DNA from: Linyphia triangularis | Taxonomy: Eukaryota; Arthropoda; Arachnida; Araneae; Linyphiidae | NCBI GenBank assembly: GCA_963978545.1 | Contig: OZ021729.1 | Coordinates: forward strand, 10,030,001 to 10,094,000 | DNA: 64,000 nucleotides | Direction: 5' to 3' | Shown: positions 60,501 through 64,000 of the stretch, one piece after another | Numbering within the stretch: the first letter of the stretch is position 1 | Layout: every line of letters starts with the position of its first letter | Translations under genes and position numbers: made by a program | The notes under the pieces: generated by a model | What the model was told of the DNA's origin: nothing | The model's database searches: none | The model's input: the letters and a program-made list of their open reading frames with translations, nothing else

Positions 60501-63500
60501 ATTGTTTTAAATTTTACGATGCAACATATGTTGTATTGATACAAATAGTATAATTCACTTTTGTTTTTAGTATAGTAATTTAATTTATTATTTTCAAGCT
60601 ACTGGGAATTCTCTGAATCGCTCTACATATCAAGATGCAACAGTTCCAGTTTATGTTGCTGGTGTTCTTGGAGCTCTACATCAGGTACTATGCATTACTG
60701 TACTTAAACCCTCCCGTACTGCTGATGTATATATACGCCTTGCTAAATCAATGTGTTAACTGCCCCAGGCGTATATATACTCCTTTCCAAAGTACTGTTA
60801 TTTGCAACGCGCCGCTATCAGTAAAATTGTTCCCACAGCTTTGAATGCTATAGAATGACCTTGACAGTGTTTGCAAAGGATTTACTTATATTAGAGAAAG
60901 GACAGGGGAATCGGAAAGTCATAGCAAATGTTTCTGGAACGGGAAAGTCATAGCTGTGCAATTATTGCTTGTGTTTCTTTTTGAGTAGTTCATGCTTTTT
61001 TATTATTCTTTCGCTTCTGTTCCCGCCATGAATCCCGCTATCGCCCGAATTTGCTGTGAATACCGCTATCAGTGCACTGTGTCCTGTTTATGTGTCCAAA
61101 CATGTTTCGGGATATACTCTGCGACAGCTAAGTTCTGACATTTTTTTTTATTATTATACTGTTATTCTATTCTTTAAATGTTGTATTTTAATTTTTTTTC
61201 CTTTTTTTTTTTTTGTAAAAGTAAACAGTTTTAGATTGAAAACAGTGCCTCTTCTTTTCGCCCAATACACCTTATAACTTTGTGCGCCTGTGTGTTCTAT
61301 CCCCAGTACCGGTGGTACTGTGGATCGAATCTCGTAAGTTTTCCTTTGCAGGCAAGGGGTTAAATGAAAAATACCTAAAATTTAATTCTTAATTTTGCAA
61401 TAATATGCATGCATTATTGTGTTCTGAACCTTATAATCCATTACTATAAGAGTTAAATGATCGCTGACTGAATCACTGCCTGACTGACTGACTCACACCT
61501 TCAAATTATATTTTAACCAATATTTGTTGAAACTCTTTCCTGTTGCCAAAATTGTTTTTATCAGAATAAATTAGAGATAATTCAATATGAATTCACAAAT
61601 TCATTATGGAGCATGATCCAGTCAATTCCATATTCCGTGCATAGCAACGCTGTCAGTGAACAAATTTTAAGTGATCATTGTTGAAGCTCTTTCCTGTTGT
61701 CAAAATTATTTTAATCAGAATAAATAAAGTATGTTTAGACATGAATGTAAAAATTCATGTTAATTTTTCATAAATAAATTTTCAAACATACTTTGCTGTG
61801 TATTTTACTGTTAGAGATGCTTTTATTATTCAAAATTATATGCAAAAACCAAGCACATACTGATATCAGAACTGACACTATGTTAATAAATAGAAAGATG
61901 GTCGATTTGATTGATGATAACTCTCGATTCTATTGTACTTACGATTGACGATTCTGTTGTTTGTGAAGATCCAAATGATGCACTCAATTTCCCTGTTTAA
62001 TTCACGCTCAATGTAGTTTTCGAACAGGTTCTTAATTTAAAAAAAAATAATTGTTCGGATACTTTTTTATCATTTCATGTAAATATCAGAAATAATTTTC
62101 ATTTGCATAATATTAAAAGAAAGATTGAATTTTTAATAAATATTTTTTGTGTATTAAATTAAAATGTTTTTGTTTTAAATTCAACATTTCTCAATATGTG
62201 CCTTAGGCGTCTTGCAACATTCTAGTTCTAGAATACTAAAAATACTTTGATAACAAAATAAATTAATATTTGAATATGTTTTGGAAATTAGCGGCAAATG
62301 TTTGATGAAGTTTCCATCACTTGCTTTTATTCTCTTCAGAATATATTCTGAGAGAGACTTGAGTGCCCTAGTCTTGAATGAAGTTGGTTCTAAAAAGCAT
62401 TTTAAACTGTAGTGAAAAAGTAGGATTCGATATAAATTGCATTTATTGCAGATTATGAAGACTCACAAAATAAAACTTGTAGAAGTAAAGTGGTCAATTT
62501 TTGAAGCTACCATCACATGAACAATTGTTTGTTTGGGTATCTAACAGTGGGAAGATAATGGAATAAAGACTAATTTATAAAACAAATTGTGCAAGTTTTA
62601 TTTGTCACTTTAATTCATACAACTTACACACCAAAGTAAAAGATGGAGAAGTGGCTTCACGTGTTTTGGTATCTCATCTAACACCATTCAGAATTTTTAT
62701 GAATTTTAAAAAATGTTAGCAGTTTAACAATGCATTCATCTGTCTAGGAAAAATTCTTCGAAACTGTTAGAAAATCAACTTTAAATGAGATGAACTTAAA
62801 CTGATTTCAAAATATGTCATAACTTTTTTTTGTCTGGAAACTTCTTATGTGTTTAATTTTCAATGAAATATTTGGTTATTGGCTTTCAGTTCAAGTATTA
62901 ATAAGTCTATTTTTGAACAGTTTCAAAATTCATTTTCCTGGCAAACTTGTAAATTCTTAATCTACTAGTATTTCTATTTGTATTTTATGAAAAATTCAGA
63001 ATGATATTTGGCGAGGTTTTAAAACTTGCAGCTGCATCTCGTTTTATAAACCTAACTTGTAAGTTTTATTATTTTAATGCAAGGGGTTTTAAAGTCTTTT
63101 TAATAATTTGCATTGAATATCTTGTCACACAATAAGAATTTATTATCGAAAGTAAGTACGATTAAAATATAATTAGCATATTGTTATTTAATAAAATGAA
63201 GTCAAAATTATTTTCACAACTCCCTACCTCTCTCAAATTCTGTTTAATCTACCAACATTTTACATGCTTCTGAAGTATTTTACCACCAGTAACAAACCTA
63301 GCAAAACACAGATAATTTTAAATATTACATCTAAGTATTTTAGTTAATGTCACTTAAAAGGTTTTAAGCATTTTGTTATTAATATTTGTATTCCGCTTTG
63401 AAATTTTTACGAGGCTAAATTTATCCTACATAATATTTATTTTCAATTTTCCACTTAGGCAGAAGATCGACAAGAACTTCTCGAATTCCTTCAGGATTTA

Positions 63501-63565
63501 CTTTCTAGTGTTTCGCTGAGTCATCTTCCAGATAGTAGCATCAAAGCAGCTCTTGTGGAATTGAG
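38014..63565 (+). CDS. RELCH: RELCH (KIAA1468) ortholog, 18 coding exons, 3' end beyond window
   Basis: RELCH is a RAB11-binding protein that links recycling endosomes to the trans-Golgi network and promotes OSBP-dependent cholesterol transfer. Eighteen exons, all GT/AG with matching phases, join to 2654 nt (884 codons plus 2 nt). Order: LisH domain (about 41-73), conserved FDSLDF-x-RYSDDG block (108-118), coiled coil (129-150), a second conserved block (KRALNFLINEYLL...ITFSDENDDQDF), NIPKP-x-x-LLQLYR, a second coiled coil (268-310), a Ser/Asp-rich variable stretch, then HEAT repeats from about 396 with RCLPHIVPN, NLIKRPD-EQR, ELLPQCWEQ and RRLLVAESCG blocks. Vertebrate RELCH is about 1,200 residues, so roughly the last quarter lies to the right. 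ATG 38014 precedes the LisH domain at the usual distance. Identification rests on remembered family sequence along the full length. Confidence 0.95.
38942..39160. other. GC-rich island of unknown nature in RELCH intron 1
   Basis: About 210 bp with clearly higher GC than all neighbours (AGCGGCCCGGGCGAAATC, ACCCGGGCTTACAATGCC). One 70-codon frame crosses it but has no domain and no convincing splice sites. Could be a retrocopied structured RNA or part of an unrecognised element. Confidence 0.4.
39463..39553. mobile_element. 91-bp piggyBac-like MITE
   Basis: TTAACCCTCGAGAACGCGCA at the left is matched inverted at the right (CGCACGCTCTCGCGGGTTAA in plus reading): about 24 of 28 terminal bases pair. 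TTAA at both borders is the piggyBac target. In RELCH intron 1. Confidence 0.75.
39795..39935 (+). mobile_element. tRNA-derived SINE with A and B boxes
   Basis: TATAGTGGTTAGTGCTTTTG (A box), CCGGGTTTGAATCCCGGG (B box in a T-arm-like hairpin), then the shared tail with AACCCACGCTAAGCTATAG. Most tRNA-like of the family here. In RELCH intron 1. Confidence 0.85.
40286..40375 (+). CDS. RELCH: RELCH exon 2
   Basis: Acceptor TTATCAACAG, donor GTATAA. Encodes residues 99-128 with the conserved FDSLDFTRYSDDG and DERVA. A Helitron begins 63 bases downstream. Confidence 0.93.
40439..42677 (-). mobile_element. Complete non-autonomous Helitron
   Basis: Read on the minus strand it starts TCTTAATATATATAAATTAC and ends GTTGGGTCTGCTAG. 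It lies precisely between A and T, as Helitrons do, with TC and CTAG ends and a CCAC/GTGG hairpin about 15 bases before the CTAG. No Rep/helicase frame. Inner 41240-42250 is a minisatellite. In RELCH intron 2. Confidence 0.85.
41260..42262. repeat. Minisatellite inside the Helitron, about eight units of 130-145 bp
   Basis: CAATTAGAAGGCCAAAACTA recurs near 41270, 41400, 41531, 41671, 41807, 41952, 42097 and 42235 with changes, each followed by TTATGTTGAAAATTTCAGAG and an AT-rich TTAATTAA spacer of varying length. Confidence 0.88.
43346..43417 (+). CDS. RELCH: RELCH exon 3 (coiled coil)
   Basis: Acceptor TTTCTTCAG, donor GTAGAT. Encodes VLEFELRKAKETIKALRTNL, a heptad-patterned segment conserved in RELCH. 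Confidence 0.93.
43767..43930 (+). CDS. RELCH: RELCH exon 4
   Basis: Acceptor TATTTCCAG, donor GTTAGT. A variable Ser/Pro start, then conserved HEKRALNFLINEYLL and SITFSDENDDQ, a LisH-like second motif. Leaves in phase 0. Confidence 0.94.
43931..44665. other. RELCH intron 4, no recognised element
   Basis: Contains a somewhat GC-richer patch near 44190-44290 and 44440-44550 without splice signals or a long frame. Probably old repeat remnants. Confidence 0.45.
44666..44845 (+). CDS. RELCH: RELCH exon 5
   Basis: Acceptor TTTATACAG, donor GTAAGA. Sixty codons: DFEDWDDVGLNIPKP and LLQLYRNY blocks, conserved in RELCH, then a divergent tail. Confidence 0.94.
45453..45504. repeat. Run of 52 T
   Basis: Uninterrupted T tract in RELCH intron 5, directly followed by AG. 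It could be a poly-A tail of a minus-strand retroposed copy, but no body is recognisable beside it. Length is likely to vary between individuals. Confidence 0.9.
45681..45822 (+). mobile_element. tRNA-derived SINE, diverged
   Basis: GGTTAGCGCTCTGTGGCATG (A-box region), GGGTTCGAATTCTGGGTT (B box) and the family tail ATGTTCATTGTGGTTCAGAA ... TTAAGCTGTAGG. In RELCH intron 5. Confidence 0.82.
45961..46655. mobile_element. TTAA-ended MITE next to RELCH exon 6
   Basis: Left end TTAAGGGAACTTAACAGTCA then CTGACA; right end, inverted, TTAAGAAGACTTGACAGTCA then CCGACA: 26-bp terminal repeats with about four mismatches. Interior AT-rich, non-coding. Ends 15 bases before the exon. Confidence 0.82.
46671..46789 (+). 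CDS. RELCH: RELCH exon 6 (second coiled coil)
   Basis: Acceptor ATCTTTCAG, donor GTAAGA. Highly charged heptad segment (LERKQMLDKISKLVAERDEL). A MITE ends 15 bases before this exon. Confidence 0.9.
46933..47420. repeat. Tandem triplication in RELCH intron 6, about 160-170 bp units
   Basis: ATTCAAATATTTG, GGCAATATT and TAAGTTTA-type blocks recur in order starting at about 46933, 47093 and 47260; the second and third units are closest (CAGTTCCTATTA...AAAGAATCTAAGTTT). Confidence 0.8.
48022..48288 (+). CDS. RELCH: RELCH exon 7 (variable linker)
   Basis: Acceptor AATCTCTGCAG, donor GTACTA. Enters and leaves in phase 2. Ser/Asp/Asn-rich, low-complexity, matching the poorly conserved linker between coiled coil and HEAT repeats. 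Confidence 0.88.
48289..50252. other. RELCH intron 7, with an about 80-bp direct repeat
   Basis: A GATGTTAATC...AATTAGGGAAAC block occurs near 49351-49440 and again near 49889-49980, framing about 450 bp of pyrimidine-rich DNA. A TGACGTCAC palindrome lies near 48882. No exon found. Confidence 0.5.
50253..50433 (+). CDS. RELCH: RELCH exon 8 (start of HEAT region)
   Basis: Acceptor TTTTTCTTAG, donor GTACTG. Includes conserved VLARCLPHIVPNILLAKRE. Leaves in phase 0. Confidence 0.95.
50692..50887 (+). mobile_element. MITE with CAGGGTTCCCAC ends, copy 4 (5' truncated)
   Basis: Matches the right half of the element at 8847 from GAATTCTCTGACGTATTTG to GAGTGGGAACCCTG. Left half missing. In RELCH intron 8. 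Confidence 0.8.
51211..51614. mobile_element. hAT-like MITE with CAGRGTGGCCAC ends
   Basis: Left CAGAGTGGCCACAGAA and right TTTTGTGGCCACCCTG are inverted. Inside are repeated CAGGGAA and GGAAAACCT motifs near both ends. In RELCH intron 8, ends about 97 bp before exon 9. Confidence 0.8.
51711..51823 (+). CDS. RELCH: RELCH exon 9
   Basis: Acceptor CTTTTATTAG, donor GTAATT. Encodes ELIPLILC...HPDPKERDKLL and NLIKRPDEEQ, strongly conserved HEAT-region sequence. Confidence 0.95.
52079..52169 (+). CDS. RELCH: RELCH exon 10
   Basis: Acceptor TTTTTGTAG, donor GTATTT. Encodes RHMILTGLVAIAQHLGPSRV and ELLPQCWEQ. Confidence 0.95.
52170..53059. other. RELCH intron 10, no bounded element
   Basis: A CATTTCAG acceptor-like site at 52320 opens a 37-codon frame with no conserved counterpart in RELCH and no good donor. 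Otherwise plain AT-rich intron. Confidence 0.5.
53060..53131 (+). CDS. RELCH: RELCH exon 11
   Basis: Acceptor TTTTAATAG, donor GTAAGT. Twenty-four codons with YVERRLLVAESCGVLAPY. Confidence 0.95.
53301..53441 (+). CDS. RELCH: RELCH exon 12
   Basis: Acceptor TTTTTTGCAG, donor GTAATG. Forty-seven codons: IRSSLLLSMLQQML and DLVRETVVKNL, one HEAT repeat. Confidence 0.95.
53948..54191. repeat. Dispersed repeat pair, member 1
   Basis: Shares GGGCTTTATCAGACTA, CCACTGTTCTGTA-type, ACACACATTAGTACACAAAT and TTCTTATTCAGCTAT blocks in order with 55413-55648. Contains a C-run at 54051-54061. In RELCH intron 12. Confidence 0.8.
54458..54622 (+). CDS. RELCH: RELCH exon 13
   Basis: Acceptor TTTTTTACAG; the donor GTTCAA is weak but the frame and homology (AAWSFELGNLEAHL) support it. 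Fifty-five codons. Confidence 0.92.
54925..55375. mobile_element. MITE with AATGAGGAACTT ends
   Basis: Left AATGAGGAACTTTCAC and right GTGCAAGTTCCTCATT are inverted repeats of about 16 bp. The 451-bp interior is non-coding and holds CACGTCATGG. In RELCH intron 13. Confidence 0.75.
55413..55648. repeat. Dispersed repeat pair, member 2
   Basis: Same orientation and block order as 53948-54191, without the C-run. In RELCH intron 13. Confidence 0.8.
55951..56620. repeat. Dispersed repeat, copy B
   Basis: Counterpart of 23284-23960, sharing AACTAGGGGTGTGGAAC, GACGAAAACCT, GGTCCCATG, AGAGTTATGCTGA, AACATGGAGAAAT and GGGTAATTG in the same order. In RELCH intron 13. Confidence 0.6.
56797..56977 (+). 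CDS. RELCH: RELCH exon 14
   Basis: Acceptor TTCTTTTCAG, donor GTATGA. Encodes EEQQSILYSRVVSTLFPFLF and a more divergent stretch. Leaves in phase 1. Confidence 0.92.
57376..58037. mobile_element. hAT-like MITE with CAGGGTTCATAC ends
   Basis: Left CAGGGTTCATACGCC and right GAGTATGAACCCTG are inverted; TCTAT flanks both sides. Internal CAGGGAAAA and CCTGGAAA motifs echo the element at 51211. In RELCH intron 14. Confidence 0.82.
58190..58346 (+). CDS. RELCH: RELCH exon 15
   Basis: Acceptor GTCTTTTAG, donor GTAAGC. Encodes HEAT-region sequence with LMSVVKSFDRYL and W-rich WEQHDWVVNEL, aligning with the vertebrate WESLLWVVNQLLP block. Confidence 0.93.
58347..59389. other. RELCH intron 15, AT-rich
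   Basis: CCTAGTAAGGATCATTC at 58381 is matched inverted by GAATGATCCTTACTAGG at 58786, so 58381-58802 may be an old MITE with 17-bp ends. No exon found. Confidence 0.55.
59390..59562 (+). CDS. RELCH: RELCH exon 16
   Basis: The acceptor is a long T-run followed by ATAG; donor GTATAC. Contains FCHLFGRPFVQKNVKPSF, matching the vertebrate FWRLCRTFGK...NTKVKPQF region. Confidence 0.93.
60483..60545 (+). pseudogene. Decayed duplicate of RELCH exon 17
   Basis: Follows a TTTTCTTTTAAG acceptor-like tract and reads CTATTGGAAACTCTGTGAAT, then GATGCAACA, against exon 17 CTACTGGGAATTCTCTGAAT, then GATGCAACA: about 40 of 57 bases match without gaps. Translated in the exon 17 phase it gives AIGNSVN...YDAT, then a stop; no donor. 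Probably a tandem exon duplication that decayed. Confidence 0.7.
60599..60684 (+). CDS. RELCH: RELCH exon 17
   Basis: Acceptor TTATTTTCAAG, donor GTACTA. Encodes ATGNSLNRSTYQDATVPVYV and AGVLGALHQ. A decayed duplicate lies at 60483. Leaves in phase 0. Confidence 0.93.
60704..61363. mobile_element. Possible piggyBac-like element, TTAA-flanked
   Basis: Left TTAAACCCTCCCGTACTGC and right GCAGGCAAGGGGTTAA have weakly matching inverted ends and TTAA at both borders. Contains two copies of a GTATATATAC block at the left. Non-coding. Begins 19 bases after RELCH exon 17. Confidence 0.5.
61526..61735. repeat. Short direct repeat, about 155-bp period
   Basis: CTCTTTCCTGTTG followed by CAAAATT and ATCAGAATAAA occurs near 61526 and again near 61681. 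In RELCH intron 17. Confidence 0.65.
62650..63043. mobile_element. Long-inverted-repeat element, copy 4 (short, diverged)
   Basis: Left ATCTCATCTAACACCATTCA and right AATTCAGAATGATATTTGG plus GCAGCTGCATCTCG match the ends of the other copies; the centre is deleted. In RELCH intron 17. Confidence 0.6.
63459..63565 (+). CDS. RELCH: RELCH exon 18 (last in window)
   Basis: Acceptor TTCCACTTAG, donor GTATTG. Encodes AEDRQELLEFLQDLLSSVSL and SHLPDSSIKAALVELR, aligning with AEEDRK...SLSHAPLDSLKASFVELG of vertebrate RELCH. Phase 2; the gene continues past the window. Confidence 0.94.
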
Positions 63566-63813
63566 GTATTGTGATATTTATAAAGCTGTCATTACATTTA
63601 AGTGCAATAACAATGTTTAACAATAGTTTCGATAAGATTTCACATAATCAAAAGAGCATGGCATAATCTGTTTATATGATGGCTCTCATAGTGAGTTTAC
63701 ATTGCACAATACCTATTAGAGGGATGTACTTCATTAGTAAATCAAGCCTATTACAAAAACTATATCTGACTAAAATATTCTCATTTGACATAATATGAAA
63801 ACTGAAACTATAA

Positions 63814-64000
63814 GAAGAAAATCCAAAATTAAAACTATGTGCAACTAATGTGAAAAGCTTTAAAAATCTTTTACGAAAAACTGTGGCTAATGCTAGATTT
63901 ACTTATGAAGAATTCGTAACCGTGACTAACCAAATTGAAGCAATATTAAATTCTCGTCCTATTACTCCGCTCTCTTCTGATCCATCTGATCTTGAGGCTT
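63814..64000 (+). pseudogene. BEL/Pao retrotransposon integrase fragment
   Basis: Open frame to the window edge after TAA at 63811-63813. It carries the [20 protein letters not shown] and [12 protein letters not shown] order typical of the C-terminal part of BEL/Pao integrase. Upstream frames are broken, so the copy is truncated on the left. Lies in the RELCH intron after exon 18, same strand. Confidence 0.82.

Overview
This is a window of an intron-rich, AT-rich eukaryotic nuclear genome. Introns of 0.2-7 kb with GT/AG borders, tRNA-derived SINEs, a Helitron, many miniature inverted-repeat elements (MITEs), an LTR and a BEL/Pao fragment fit an arthropod. A chelicerate such as a spider is my best guess, but it is inference. 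No bacterial features are present. All splice sites were read by eye; exon phases agree across every junction.

Gene 1 (plus, 117-13057): nine coding exons give a 771-residue C2H2 zinc-finger protein with one early finger, one C2HC-like finger, a central run of fingers, a long acidic region, a last isolated finger and an acidic C-terminus. I do not recognise the ortholog. Gene 2 (minus, 27061-18535): three coding exons give 296 residues with an N-terminus like TP53INP/DOR autophagy regulators (MF start, Trp-Leu-Val-Val LIR-type motif in acidic context) but an unfamiliar middle. Genes 1 and 2 converge; about 5.5 kb of non-coding DNA separates them. Gene 3 (plus, 38014 to beyond the window): eighteen coding exons give the first 884 complete residues of a RELCH (KIAA1468) ortholog: LisH domain, coiled coils and HEAT repeats, a RAB11 effector in endosome-to-Golgi cholesterol transport. 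The last part lies outside the window. Genes 2 and 3 are divergent, about 11 kb apart; that gap holds a probable Gypsy-type LTR and two DNA-transposon MITEs.

The rest is mobile-element debris, mostly in introns: a four-copy long-inverted-repeat family, a four-copy family with CAGGGTTCCCAC ends plus relatives, two Tigger-like copies in one gene, TTAA-flanked elements, a complete 2.24-kb Helitron with internal minisatellite, four SINEs (one with a perfect 13-bp target duplication next to a splice donor), and a BEL/Pao integrase fragment at the right edge. The most interesting items are a decayed duplicate of RELCH exon 17, a MITE ending 15 bp before RELCH exon 6, an 83-bp tandem array with trimeric higher-order structure, and a zinc finger that is four residues short exactly at an exon junction. 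I see no new multi-gene system.
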